In this document: positions 53,290 to 63,289 of the stretch, piece by piece | How the letters are laid out: each line of letters opens with the position of its first letter | Position numbering within the stretch: the first letter of the stretch is position 1 | DNA from: Sarcophilus harrisii | Lineage: Eukaryota; Chordata; Mammalia; Dasyuromorphia; Dasyuridae | Direction of reading: 5' to 3' | DNA: 64,000 nucleotides | NCBI RefSeq assembly: GCF_902635505.1 | Contig: NC_045431.1 | Coordinates: forward strand, 3,348,001-3,412,000 | Translations under genes and position numbers: made by a program | Notes under the pieces: model-generated | The model's database searches: none | The model's input: only the letters and a program-made list of their open reading frames with translations | What the model was told of the DNA's origin: nothing

Positions 53290-53425
53290 TAGAACTAAAT
53301 CCCAGATTTGCCGCTGAGACATGACTTAAAAAACCCCAAACTTCTCTGAGTGTCAGCTTTCTTGTTTTTAGCAGATGTTCTCCAGGGTCACTTCTAGCTT
53401 TAGTATTCTAGGTTTCTTTAAGCTC
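53290..53425 (+). repeat. MIR-type SINE fragment
   Basis: 'actaaatcccagatttgccgctgagacatgactt', 'cttctctgagtgtcagctttcttg', 'ggtcacttctagctttagtattctagg' match head, core and the 'cccttccagctctaaaattcta' tail. Confidence 0.6.
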
Positions 53426-53649
53426 TTTTTCACAGCTCGTGGATATATGCTCTTTTGTTTCTTATTTAAGATCATGCTTAGTTCACATTCTTACCAAAAT
53501 GGTCCAAATGCCTCAGCAGTTGTGTGTTTGAGATGAAAGCCTTGGGAGAATTACAATTTGTATTTCCATAATGGAGGGTGATTACCGCTACATCACTGCT
53601 ACTTAGTTATACCACAGTTTATATGATGCTAAAGCTGGAAGAAACATTG

Positions 53650-53775
53650 TATGGTGGAGTGAAAGGAGCTCTGATTTGGGAATCAAAGGATATGAGTTTA
53701 ACGTAAGTTGTATGATTCAGGGTAAGTCATTTCCTCTTGATGTTTCATCATCTATAAAAATGAGAGCTTTGGCAA
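53650..53775 (+). repeat. MIR-type SINE fragment
   Basis: 'gtatggtggagtgaaaggagctctgatttgggaatcaaagg', 'gattcagggtaagtcatttcctc', 'tttcatcatctataaaaatgag'. Confidence 0.7.
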
Positions 53776-53799
53776 CCAAGGGATAGAAGGCAACCGACA

Positions 53800-54830
53800 A
53801 TAACATAGAATTTTGGCAATTGCAGTGCTTTTCTGTGAACAAAATCAATCTAACTAAGATAAGAAGGTAAATTGAGAAATCATCGAAAAGCTATCTCCCA
53901 TCAAATAGCTCTGCTAAAAGTATGAGTTCTATGCTATCCAGGGGACTGTCATTTACCTATGGGTACATACATACATATGTGTGAAATACATGTTTTAAAT
54001 ACACACCTATCCAAAAGCTATTCTCCAATAGATATTATTGGATTCTCATTGGATAAAGGTCAAAAGGTTGTAACAACCTATAGTTCTCAATACAATTGTC
54101 AACTACTAATGAAAAGATAAACATTTGCTCGAAATCACTAATAAGATAAGCCAAAGTAAAACATCTCTTAGCTTTTAGTTTATGCCCAGTCGCTTTGAAA
54201 AGGTGATAAAAGATGGAAATAATTTACCTTAGAGGGCTTATAGGGAGGCAGTTATAGTTGATAGGGTTGGGAATTGGTCCAACCATTTGGGAATAATTTG
54301 GAATCATGGCATAAATTGATAAAATCTTTATATCTTTTGATTCAGTGTTTCCCTTGCTAGGTATATATCCTTGAGGAAGTAAAGAGGAAAAGGAAAGGTC
54401 CCATATATACAAAAGCATTATTAATAGCTCTCTTAATGGTAGCAAAACTAGAAGCAAAGATAGTGCCCTTCCATTGGGTAATCCCTAAGTGAACTGTGGC
54501 ATAGGAACTGCCAAAATAACCCAGAAAGGAGAAATTCTGGAAAATCTGAGAATGGCTCTAGAAGGAGAACCAGGAGAATGTTACATCCGATCACTACAAC
54601 ACCCATGAAATAAAGAATAAACCAAACACCATTGTTATGCTGCCCAATCTCAGGGCTAGAGTTGAAGGGATTAGGCAGCAGTGGGTCTGGAATTCTGCCT
54701 CCTCCCTCAAATACAGTCAATGTGCTTGCTGGTTTGGATTATTTGTTTTTTCTTCCTTCTGTTTTAAGAGAAAGCTCTTTGTGGAGAGGAGTCATTAAAT
54801 TATATTTGAGGATGAATATGCTATCCATTT
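53800..54830 (+). repeat. L1 LINE 3' third, ORF2 end and 3' UTR
   Basis: 'ctattctccaatagatattattggattctc', 'gctcgaaatcactaataag', 'cttttgattcagtgtttcccttgctaggtatatatcc', 'aaagcattattaatagctctcttaatggtagcaaaactagaagc', 'gaaggagaaccaggagaatgttacatc' follow L1 ORF2 to its end. 54640-54830 is probably 3' UTR. Old, no open frame of note. Confidence 0.8.
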
Positions 54831-54949
54831 TTAAAAATATAAAATCTTAGAGTTAAAAGGAAATTTAGAGTTTACTTAATACAACCCATTCAGGAATCTG
54901 ATGCTCTAGTGGGAGTGGGAGGGGCTGGGGAACCATTAAAAAAAAAGTT

Positions 54950-55505
54950 GGTCCTCAAAGAGCTCTTACTTTATAGGGAAATAAACATACACACAAATAT
55001 CTGTACACAAAATTTATTTTTATGATCATCTATATACATAAATATAAATTAATTTTTAGGTAGCTGTCCTAGTAGTTGGTAGACCAACATGAGTCTCTCA
55101 AGGGAGAAGCAGTTTGGGTCGGGATTAGGATTTTCATAAGGGGAAGTGAGGAGGGAGAGCATTTCAGGAAAGGCCATCGAAAAGCATGGAGGCATAAACC
55201 CAAGCTCAGCTGTGGGACCTAGCCACAAAGGCAGTTTGGCTGAACCAAAGAGGCCATAACAGAGAGGGCCACATGATGAGAAGAAAGGGAATTGGATGTG
55301 AGTGATAAACCTCGGTTAAAATCAAAGAGAGACTATATTTCACCACCAAGATAATAGGGAGCAAAGCAGTGATATAGTCACCTCTGTGTTTGAGGCAAGT
55401 CATTTTAGAAACTGTGTGGAGGTTGGATTGGAATCGGAGACTGAAGTCAGTGAGAACGATTAGGAGGACACTGCAAAGTTCTAGATAGGAGGGGACTGGG
55501 ACTTG
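54950..55505 (-). repeat. L2 LINE, antisense
   Basis: 'cctcaaagagctcttactttatagggaaataaacatacac', 'gcatttcaggaaaggcc', 'agataatagggagcaaagcagtgatatagtcacctc', 'gtcattttagaaactgtgtggaggttggattggaatcgg', 'gattaggaggacactgcaaagttctag' match the antisense L2 3' UTR and ORF2. The 143-codon minus frame (55206-55637) overlaps this. Confidence 0.8.
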
Positions 55506-55600
55506 AATTAGTTTTTCCTTCCCTTCCTTTCTTCTCCCCTCCTCCTTCCTACTCCCCTTCCTGCCTTTTCTTTTACTCAGCACCCCCTCCTTCCCCTTCG
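55500..55600. repeat. Pyrimidine-rich tract (CCTTCC)
   Basis: About 100 bases of mainly C and T upstream of the CpG island. Confidence 0.7.
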
Positions 55601-55784
55601 CCTTGGGATGGAAATCTTGTTTCCTTCCCTTCTGCACTCAGCACCCTTCCTACCCCACACTAGCTCAGTTCCCTCGGGCCTCAGCTCTACTGAAAGTCCA
55701 GGCTCCCTCATTCAGGAGCTCGTTTTGGAGCTCATTTCGGCTCTCCCAAGCCTTCTGCTCCAGTCCCCTCATTTAAACGAAGAG

Positions 55785-56265
55785 AAAAGAGGTCCCAGAA
55801 GGGGAAGGGCCAGAGCGCTCACTCGAGGGCGCACCCCTGGGTACCGCGGGGCTCCGGCTCCTTCCACTTCGCCCCTTTGTTCCTTTGTTCCTCTGGCACT
55901 TGAGCTTTTGTGTTCCGGGGACAAGGAGTGTATCCTGCCAGGGCCGTTTTATGCGGCATTCGGCGGGGGAGGCAGCTGTGCGGGGTGGGGGGAGCCACAG
56001 ACACTGAGAGAGCCAGGGAGGGCGGCCGGAGGCCACCAGCTCTTCGGGGGCAGCACCTCGGGGGGCGCGGGCGCGCAGGGCTTCCACAGGGCTTGCGGCC
56101 ATGGCGCTGGCGGCCTGGGGGGCCCCCGAACCCTTCGGACTGGCAGCGGGGCGCGCTCCGATGGAGCACCCGGGTCCCAGCGGCCAGGAAGCCCGCGGGG
56201 GCCCTCGGGGCTGTGCGCGCCCCAACGGGAAGTTCCCGGCCATTGTCTAATCTCCCTAAAATTCA
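55785..56265. promoter_or_regulatory. CpG island, probable promoter of an unidentified transcript
   Basis: The only stretch in the window that is clearly both GC-rich and dense in CpG (for example 'gcggccggagg', 'gggggcgcgggcgcgcagg', 'ggcagcggggcgcgctccg'). It is unique sequence, not a repeat. CpG-dense DNA in a mammal implies protection from germline methylation, so this is normally a promoter. Possible initiator or TATA-like element: 'ccgttttatgcgg' near 55946. Transcription direction is not decided by the sequence; open frames exist on both strands. The poly-CCTT tract follows at 56437. Confidence 0.75.
56101..56250 (+). CDS. Possible short ORF or first coding segment in the CpG island
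   Basis: The ATG at 56101 sits in a strong context, gcggccATGG, with G at -3 and G at +4. It opens 49 codons beginning MALAAWGAPEPFGLAAGRAP and ending PNGKFPAIV before a TAA. No known family is recognised, and the residues (Ala, Gly, Pro, Arg) are what GC-rich DNA gives by chance. Overlapping frames of 252 and 288 codons on the plus strand and 156 on the minus strand are also open here, so open length means little. If a gene starts in this island, this ATG is a plausible start or upstream ORF. Weak support. Confidence 0.2.
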   Translation: MALAAWGAPEPFGLAAGRAPMEHPGPSGQEARGGPRGCARPNGKFPAIV

Positions 56266-56436
56266 AGCGGCTGCCAAGAAAGCGCTTTGTTCTCCCCTCC
56301 TTGATGCGGCTTTGGGGAGACTCGGATTCGGAATACAGAGAAACACGGATGTGGGGTATGGAGTAATCCAGGGCTGGAAAAGAACCTGGCTTGTTTATGT
56401 CCTAGTCCAATCTGAATTAACGGCAAGACTTGGACT

Positions 56437-56755
56437 TGGGCTTCTCTCCCTCCCTCCCTTCTTTCCTCCCTCCCTCCCTCTCTCCCTTTCTCCTTCTCTC
56501 TTCCTTCCTTCCTTCCTTCCTTCCTTCCTTCCTTCCTTCCTTCCTTCCTTCCTTCCTTCCTTCCTTCCTTCCTTCCTTCCTTCCTTCCTTCCTTCCTTCC
56601 TTCCTTCCTTCCTTCCCTCTTTCCCTCTTTCCCTCTTTCCTTCCTTCCTTCCCTCTCCTCCCTCCCCTCCCCTCCCTTCCCTCCTTGCTGTCTGTACTTC
56701 TTCTTTTCCTCCCTCCCTCCCTTCTTTCCTCCCTCCCTTCCTCCCTTCCTTCCTT
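56437..56755. repeat. Long (CCTT)n tetranucleotide array
   Basis: Pure TTCC from about 56500 to 56615, flanked by CCTCCC and CTTTCC variants to 56755. Long polypyrimidine runs of this type are prone to length change and triplex formation. The repeated LPSF peptide frames are artefacts. Confidence 0.97.
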
Positions 56756-56759
56756 ATAA

Positions 56760-57000
56760 CTATGAATCTATGTTGAATGAAAAAAAAATCCTTAGAATTC
56801 AGAGAACCAACTTTTAAAAAATCAAATGAATACTTATCAACCTATTTCCCCAGCTATCACTATAGTTGTCTTGAAAACACTTTCAGTGAACCTACACAAG
56901 ATAAACACGTATTCTACTTTTAAAAAACTATAAACATTACAATTTTAAAAGAATAGATATTTTCATTTTTCTAGAAATATTTTTAAAATAAGACATCATT
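56760..57000. other. AT-rich unique sequence, nothing recognised
   Basis: About 240 bases with A runs and TTTTAAAA motifs. No repeat family or ORF recognised. Confidence 0.4.
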
Positions 57001-57660
57001 TAAATATGAGTTGAGAGTCGCTAAGGAAAAAGAAGAAGATGAGGAGGAGCATTATTATATGATCACTGCCTCTAGATTTCCTCCAACTCTGATTTTTCAG
57101 AGATTTGGGTGTTTTATATCTAGTCATACAGAATCAACCCAAAAAGTAATGTTGAAATGATAAATTTTTGTTGTGAATAGGGAACTCATTAGGAAAATTG
57201 GAATACTCTGAACAATATTATTCTCATTTAAATCTGGCCAATTATTTGTCCATATCTAGCATCTGCCCAGCTTCCATGTACTGATAGATTCAATTGGCCA
57301 CCTAACTGGCTATTAAACTTGGGTGATGCACTTGATTTTTTCCACCTGGATTACTAGGCTCTTTTGAGTAGCTCTCGTTGAGGATGGCACAGTATTTTAA
57401 AGTTTTGTATAATCAACATCGTGTCATCTGGAAACAGGAGTATCTGTAGATATTTTCCAATCTCTGGGTCACTCAATTTTTTATCCTTTCCAAGGCAGCC
57501 TCTATGATGTTTTCATTATACATAAATGCTATCAAGAAATTTATGTAGTCACTGTGGATCTTAATGATCGACCAGCTATATTCCTTGGATAGTACCTGGT
57601 TTGGTCATTGAAGAACAGTGTGTTATGATACTTACCATAGTTATGACTTTTCATGAAGAC
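57000..57660 (-). repeat. Non-LTR retrotransposon RT fragment (RTE-like), antisense
   Basis: On the minus strand the segment near 57420-57450 reads LLFPDDTM, a decayed version of the RT catalytic box (LLFADD in active elements). The neighbouring plus-strand phrases 'tcatctggaaacaggagtatctg' and 'tttccaaggcagcctctatgatgttttcattata' resemble a LINE I know from marsupial DNA. I favour RTE but did not exclude another non-LTR clade. Ends approximate. Confidence 0.55.
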
Positions 57661-57749
57661 TAAAACAAAAAGCATGTATCTTGTTGCTCTAGTGCTAAAA
57701 TCTCATGATATAATATGTGTAAAACACTTGTAAAACTTCAATAGAAAAA

Positions 57750-57962
57750 TACAGAGTAGTGGACCTGTAGTCAGGTAGAGCTTCAGAAATACATGAGCTG
57801 TAAGACTCTGGGCAAGTCACCTAACTCTCAGCTTCTGTTTCTTCATCTGTTAGATAGAGATAATAATACTACCTCCTTCACAGGATTATGAAGGTCAAAT
57901 GGTGAAAAAGAGTAAGTAAAACACTTTGCAAACCATAAAAAATTGTACAAATGTTAGCTATC
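57750..57962 (+). repeat. MIR/THER1 SINE, near full length
   Basis: 'gtagtggacctgtagtcaggtagagc', 'gactctgggcaagtcacctaactctcagcttctgtttcttcatctg', 'gataataatactacctccttcacaggattatgaaggtcaaatgg', 'aagtaaaacactttgcaaacc' and 'tgttagctatcc' span head to tail. Confidence 0.88.
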
Positions 57963-57964
57963 CT

Positions 57965-58830
57965 TAAATGCCTTGGTTCCAAAGGCAATTATCTTGCCTG
58001 GCGTATTTAAGTGATCAATGAAATTCAAAGAACGTCTTCACAGTCCGTGCTTACGCATTTTGTGCTGGTTTGCATGTCGGGGGAGAGAGATCTTAAAATA
58101 GTCTCCCAATCCTCTGAAAGGCTGATAGCGTTCTGAGCACTGCAGACTCCCCAAAAAACTGACAATTCCCACTTCCATGTGTGGGTAGTGAGAAAGAGAA
58201 GAAATCAAGGTAAAAGACCTGGACAGTCTCCGTCTTCTACCATATGGCTGACTCTACATTGGCAAATCAATCTTCGTCATTACTTCAATCTCTGTAGGAC
58301 CAGGAATTGGGGAGGTCTGAGTAGCCCCCCCCCTCCCCGACCCCGGGGAGGTGTTGAGCTACAAACACAAAAGCAAAGGCAGTTCTGGCCCCCAAGAAAC
58401 TCACCTGTGGAAGGTTATCATGCATGTGTGCAATCCTGTAGAAGGTGGTAGGTGCCCTTGCTAGATGTCTTCAGGAACAGCCTCAATGGCCATGTGTGGG
58501 TATTGCTGCAGGCAGGATTCTTGCTCAGATACGGTGAACAAGATGGCTTCCGCTGCTCATTCCAATATGGAAGAGTTTGTGAGTCTTTGATTCCAAGAGG
58601 TAAAGGTCAGTTTCCCCATTAGAGGGTCATAAGTTCTTAAAATAATTTTTAAAATTATAAACTTAAATACAAAATGAGAAAAGAAAAAGAAACATTTCTG
58701 TGTAAAAAAATAAAAATCTATGGAATTGCAAAAAAAAAAAATTAAGGAAATGAAGTTGCAAATTATATTCCCCAATCTCAAGCCCCTCCCACCTTGCTCT
58801 ACAGTCACCTCCTCCTGGACATCACTGCCC
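57965..58830. other. No gene seen
   Basis: About 865 bases. A C10 run and GC-rich patch lie at 58325-58350. 58355-58440 ('ggcagttctggcccccaagaaactcacctg') may be antisense L2. 58640-58745 is A-rich. The 90-codon frame at 58179-58451 has no recognised motif. Confidence 0.4.
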
Positions 58831-58899
58831 CTTGTATTGAATTTCAGTTCTGTATTTTGACATCCTCAAGAAAAGCAAAATTGAAGTTTAATGACAAGT

Positions 58900-59130
58900 C
58901 ACCTTTACAGAGCACTTTTTAAGGTTTACAAAGAGCTTTCTGGGGAGGAACTCCTTATATACCTCTAGAAGACAGCTGCTGCCATTATCTTTATTCTACA
59001 AATGAGAATCCGGGGCAGACAGGAGGTAGGTGACCGGCCCAGGGCCATATGAATAGGATGTGTAAGGCAGATTTGAACTCAGGTCCTCCAGATTTCAGGC
59101 CTGGTGCTCTCTCCATTAGGCAGCTGCCTA
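58900..59130 (-). repeat. MIR/THER1 SINE, antisense, near full length
   Basis: 'gcactttttaaggtttacaaagagctttc', 'attatctttattctacaaatgagaatccgg', 'ggtaggtgaccggcccagggcc', 'gcagatttgaactcaggtcctccagatttcaggcctggtgctctctcc' run from tail to tRNA-like head. Confidence 0.88.
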
Positions 59131-59289
59131 ATTCAAAGGATCCATAACCAATAAATGGTTATAAACAAATCTTTTCTGGGGAAGATGATTCAGAACACTC
59201 CTTTCCCCATCACAGGCCATCAGCCCACATTTACTTTCTGGACTGACCCTTGTCATCTGAGGCTACTGGTCTGTCAATCACACATTGTT

Positions 59290-59430
59290 TGGAATCAATC
59301 AGCAAACCTTTATTAATCTTGATTATGTTCCAAGCATTTGTGTTAGTCTCCAGGGACACAAATACAACAAATTAAAGCTGAATCTCCAATAATTATGTTC
59401 TAATGAAGAAGGCAACAAGAACATATATAC
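59290..59430 (-). repeat. L2/MIR3 3' end, antisense
   Basis: 'caatcagcaaacctttattaatcttgattatgttccaagcatttg' and 'ctgaatctccaataattatgttctaatg' fit the antisense L2 ending. Confidence 0.65.
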
Positions 59431-59439
59431 CAACCTCCA

Positions 59440-59505
59440 CCTCACATGCATGTGTGTATGCATGTCCTTATCCATATACATGTGTGCATATGTGCATATG
59501 TCTAA
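59440..59505. repeat. Alternating CATG/TGCA/TATG repeat
   Basis: 'acatgcatgtgtgtatgcatg' and 'tacatgtgtgcatatgtgcatatg' are alternating purine-pyrimidine with short palindromes. Confidence 0.8.
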
Positions 59506-59554
59506 TGGATACAAGAGAATAAATACTAAAAATGCAAAAGGTTTTTTATCGTAG

Positions 59555-59720
59555 AATGTCAGAGCTGAAAGCTGCTGTAGGAGGCCTTTAGTCCAGTCAG
59601 CTGATTTCAAAGATTAGGAGACGGCCTCAGGAAGTCAAAATGAGCGTTGAATCCCTCAGCAATTTAATGGTTGAATAAAAATTAAAACTCAGGACTCCCA
59701 GCTTCCAGTCGAGCACTCAC
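59555..59720 (-). repeat. MIR3/THER-related SINE fragment
   Basis: 'gtagaatgtcagagctgaaagctgc', 'ctttagtccagtcagctg', 'aactcaggactcccagcttcc' fit the antisense family order. Confidence 0.65.
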
Positions 59721-59894
59721 TGGGGCTGCTAGATACATTGCATAAATAAATGGCTCTTCAAGAAGATGGCTCATTCTCCGTGGCCTTTTAGAAGCACCTG
59801 AGCAATTGCAAATACTATTAAAAGATAAGCCTTTGAAGCAACCCGGGGCCCCACAGAGTGATGGCATTTCATAAAACAGTAAGAATGACTTCAG

Positions 59895-60240
59895 ACATTT
59901 ACACAGAATCTTAAAGTTTATAAAGTGCTTTCCAGCCTTTTCCTCATCTGGCCCTCCCAGCAGACTTGAGACATTATTACTGTCCACGTGCTACAAACAA
60001 GGAAGTGGGGGCTCGAGGACTTCCATCACTCAAGCATGGACATATAGTTAGTGAGGATAATGTATTAATCTATATCTAATGTATAGTTGGATTACAATTT
60101 TAAACCCATTCTCCTGACTCCTGGTCCAATGTGCTTTCCATGCAGCTTCATGGGGGAGGAAATTGAGACCCAGAGAATTGCCTGAAATCATGCATCCATC
60201 TTAGAATTTGAATTAGAAGCAACTTCTTTTAACCTCCGGA
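59895..60240 (-). repeat. MIR SINE, antisense, followed by a second antisense fragment
   Basis: 59895-60150: 'cttaaagtttataaagtgctttccagccttttcctcatctggccctcccag', 'cccattctcctgactcctggtccaatgtgctttcc'. 60150-60240: 'ggaggaaattgagacccagagaattgcctgaaatcatgc'. Confidence 0.7.
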
Positions 60241-60419
60241 CTAGTTTGAATCCTCATTTAGCACCCTGCTTCCACAGCATCACTCCATTTGTAGTCGTGA
60301 ACCTCCTTTCCCCACCCCCAGATCATAAGCATCCCGAGGACGGGCTTCACTGTGAACGTGTTTGTATACAGCCCAAGGAGTTCATCCCTGTTAGGAGTTT
60401 AACTATTAAATGTCCAATT

Positions 60420-61080
60420 AAATTCAATAGCCTTAATTAACAAAGGACCCCAAGCAGAAGCAAGAAGGAAAATGTGCTGTTCTTTCCCGATAAGGGCTAA
60501 ATCCAGAATTCCGGGGGGATGATTTCTTACAGACCTGGCTCTTCCCAGGACATCCACGGTTTTCCCCTCTGGCTTTCAAGCAGCCTGAGAGTTCCGCTCT
60601 CTTCCACTTGGAAAGCTTTCTGACACAGGTATAGAGGGCCTTCAGTTAATTAACCATCAAAAGAGAGGGCCTCTCCTCCTGTAGTAGCTGCTCTTCCTTT
60701 CAAGAGGGATGTTATATTTTTACCACCAGGCGTGACTGAGTTGGAAATGAGCCCCGCTGTACCCCGTGCCCTCACTGAATGAAGCAGCCTCTTGCCTGCT
60801 CTAGGATGCCTCCCCTGCTTCACTGCCTCTCTGTAGAAGGAGCTGCGGTAATTAGTATAAGAACTGGCCAAAACTCCAACCTGGTAAATGGAGGACATTA
60901 AGGACCATTGATCAGTCATGTCCAGGGAAGGGGAGGAGGAGAGATTTGATGGTGAAGTGTCCTTCCTATTTGTAATTGAATACGAAGAAGCAAAATGGCC
61001 AATGTGGCTGTGGTAATTGTGGCTGTAGAGAACAATGACTGACCAATAGTCCTTGATCATTCTTCTTCCCCATACTTTGG
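60420..61080. promoter_or_regulatory. Candidate conserved non-coding block, about 0.65 kb
   Basis: Long repeat-free stretch with two TTAATTAA sites ('ccttaattaac' about 60431, 'agttaattaaccatc' about 60645), 'gctgcggtaattagtataag' and 'accattgatcagtc'. The 136-codon minus frame (60650-61060) has no recognised domain. Texture suggests a regulatory element; not proven. Confidence 0.35.
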
Positions 61081-61164
61081 GTCACAGATGCAGAGAGCTT
61101 ATCTCCAGCGAGCCTTCCTTTCTTCCTGCCTCCCCCATCATTTCTCCCCTTGCTTTCCAGCGGC

Positions 61165-61378
61165 AAGGAGGTGCAGCCATAGAATGCTGCCCCTGGAGTC
61201 AGGAAACCTGAGCTTAAATCCAGCCTCAGACACTTCCTCTGTGACCTCAGTTTCCTCAGTTGGAAAATATGGATCGTAATAAGATCCTATCCCATGATTA
61301 TTGTGAGAGTCAAATGAGATAGTGCTTATAGAATGTCTGGCACACAGTTGGTGCTCTATAAATGCTGGTTGTTGTTAA
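61165..61378 (+). repeat. MIR/THER1 SINE, full length
   Basis: 'gtgcagccatagaatgctgcccctggagtcaggaaacctgagcttaaatccagcctcag', 'cctcagtttcctcagttggaaaatatgg', 'cccatgattattgtgagagtcaaatgag' and end 'ggcacacagttggtgctctataaatgctgg'. Best-preserved MIR-type copy here. Confidence 0.92.
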
Positions 61379-61379
61379 C

Positions 61380-61935
61380 TTTTTTTACTTCTGTTTTTTC
61401 AAGATTATTTTCCTAGTAGATAGAAAGCAAAAGAAAACCAATAAACAGAGGCTGAGGGTAAATCCCGTATTCCTACACAAAGCCAACTTGTCAACAGTTA
61501 AAGGCTAAGGATGATAGATAAAACATGGGCCTGAGTATCACATTGATAGATTGTTACCTACAAAGTTCTCCTCCTCAGGAATAATTCATGCATCTGGTTC
61601 ATGAGATATTTCAAAATTTTAGACTTTGTGAATCCCCGAGTGTTTGAACATCAGAGCTGGAAAGGGCCTTACAACGAGGAACACAGAGTTCGGCCGCAGG
61701 AGAGCTTAGAGATGCTTCTAAGAGAAGGGAATCCAAGTACCGGTATTCCATATTTCACACATATATGAGCCCTGCCATTGTTGCAGGCTGTGACCTCCCC
61801 ACGTTCCATCCTTTTGTCTGACGTGCTTCCCAAATCTTCTGCAGGGAACCCAGAGCTGAACAAGAGGACACGAGGGGGTAGGGATTACACAATCTGCCCA
61901 AACCCCCAGAGGAGCCTGAAAGATACATTCTACAT
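61380..61935. other. No gene seen
   Basis: About 550 bases. 'gaacatcagagctggaaagggccttac' at 61646-61672 is a MIR3-type stub. The rest is unassigned. Confidence 0.4.
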
Positions 61936-61939
61936 GGAA

Positions 61940-62035
61940 GATTCTATAAAAACAAAAGAAAGAAAAGAAAGAAAAAAGCAGTTAAAGGCCAAGAAATAAA
62001 AGAAAGAGCAAAAAGGAAAAAGCAAATAAAAACAC
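61940..62035. repeat. A-rich (AAAG)n low-complexity region
   Basis: AAAG and AAAAG units, interrupted; no retroelement body recognised upstream. Confidence 0.8.
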
Positions 62036-62154
62036 CAGAGAAGCAACTGACATTCTTATTCCCTTCCATGAATGGTACTAGTAGCTGGCTCTGGTTGAAA
62101 TCCTCATTACAGACATCTTTCCCACAATTCTGTGAGGTTGGCAGGTAGCGTGGC

Positions 62155-62290
62155 AGAGTGAAGATAGAGCCCACTTAGAATGTGGGCAGATCTGGGCTGT
62201 GCTGTAGTTCTGCTTCTGACATATCCTGCCTAGGGGATGCTGAGCAAGTCACTTATTTGTGGTCTATAATACTCTCTAAGGTTCCGAGGG
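62155..62290 (+). repeat. MIR-type SINE fragment
   Basis: 'gcgtggcagagtgaagatagagccc', 'gggctgtgctgtagttctgcttctgac', 'gctgagcaagtcacttatttg'. Another antisense core stub follows at 62355-62400 ('acagaggaagaaaccgaggcac'). Confidence 0.6.
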
Positions 62291-62669
62291 GGTGCTGACC
62301 TGCAGGGGTGGAGTCCCCATAAACCTGAATTCACAGGTCCAGTTTCTGTCCCTGCCTTGTACAGAGGAAGAAACCGAGGCACAGTCACTTTCCAGGATCA
62401 CGGAACCATCCCTGGCTTCCATGAAGGCAGGGCTGCTTCCTCTCCCCAGTGTAACCTCCCACAAAGTGAGAAGCAGCCCAATCCCACAGTTGATTTTCTG
62501 GCATTGAGTCTCCAGTCCTTGTCCACCCCCTCAGGACTTTTTTCCTGGTGGGTGTGAAAACACACAGATTGGAAACTGAATGCGGAGTCATAAACAAAGC
62601 AGATCAACAGCAACGTTTCCAGTTGGGAGGAGGCGTCTAATGCCGGGCTGCCTGGCCCGGCTGGGCGCC

Positions 62670-62960
62670 TGCCTCCATTAATGATCTGGAAAAGGGAGTA
62701 AATAGGCCTGTAATGAAATCTGCGGATGGCACTAAATTGGAAGTCATTACAGACACCACTGAGGACAGAGACATGAACAAAGGAACTGCCTGCTGAAAAC
62801 GTCCTGTGTGCTCAGAGAAATGACGCCGTGGCCTAGTTCTACGCAGCCCCATTGGAGCCAAAAAAAGAATGGGATGTTCTGGGAAAAAAAGAAAATGAGG
62901 TTTCATCTGAAAGTTGGTTCACAGCTCTGCAGCACATACATGATGGGATGTAACAAGTAT
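62670..62960 (+). repeat. CR1/L3-type LINE fragment, part 1
   Basis: 'ccattaatgatctggaaaagggagtaaataggcc' and 'aaatctgcggatggcactaaattgg' equal the CR1/L3 RT region; the latter translates to SADGTKL, a decayed FADDTKL catalytic motif. Confidence 0.65.
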
Positions 62961-62989
62961 GCACATGCGTCTTTATACATACTAGACAC

Positions 62990-63046
62990 ATATAAATATA
63001 TGTGCAGACATATATACATTCTCTCTTTATACATACATACATATAT

Positions 63047-63085
<39 letters not shown>
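62990..63085. repeat. (TACA)n and (CA)n microsatellite within a CR1/L3 relic
   Basis: TATACATACATACA passes into about 16 CA units (63050-63084). Confidence 0.95.
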
Positions 63086-63086
<1 letters not shown>

Positions 63087-63109
63087 TATATTGTGATGAG
63101 CCCTATGAC

Positions 63110-63275
63110 AAAAACTATAGTTAAATCAATTTCAGGTGGAGTTAATAGAAATCGAAATCAGGAAAGAGAATGTTCTGCCCTGACCTGATCAGATCACATC
63201 TGGAGCCTTGCAATATTCCATTCACTTCAGTTCTGGGTTCCACATTTTTATTTCATTAAATGGTGTGTTAGCTAT
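63110..63275 (+). repeat. CR1/L3-type LINE fragment, part 2
   Basis: 'gatcacatctggagccttgcaatattccattcacttcagttctgggttccacattttt' matches CR1/L3 'gaccacatctggagtattgtgttcagttctgggc..cacat'. Same strand and order as part 1, so one element split by the microsatellite. Confidence 0.7.
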
Positions 63276-63289
63276 GACATCCAAAATCA

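Noticed and set aside
55206-55637. 143-codon minus frame upstream of the CpG island as a divergent gene
   Set aside because: Most of it overlaps an antisense L2 and a pyrimidine tract.
55773-56243. 156-codon minus-strand frame starting MAGNFPLGRA in the CpG island
   Set aside because: Only Ala/Pro/Gly/Arg-rich composition; no recognised motif; other frames over the same bases are equally open. Kept only as part of the CpG-island finding.
55910-56776. 288-codon plus-strand frame, the second longest open frame
   Set aside because: Its second half is the LPSF repeat from the CCTT array and its first half is GC-rich chance coding that competes with open frames on both strands.
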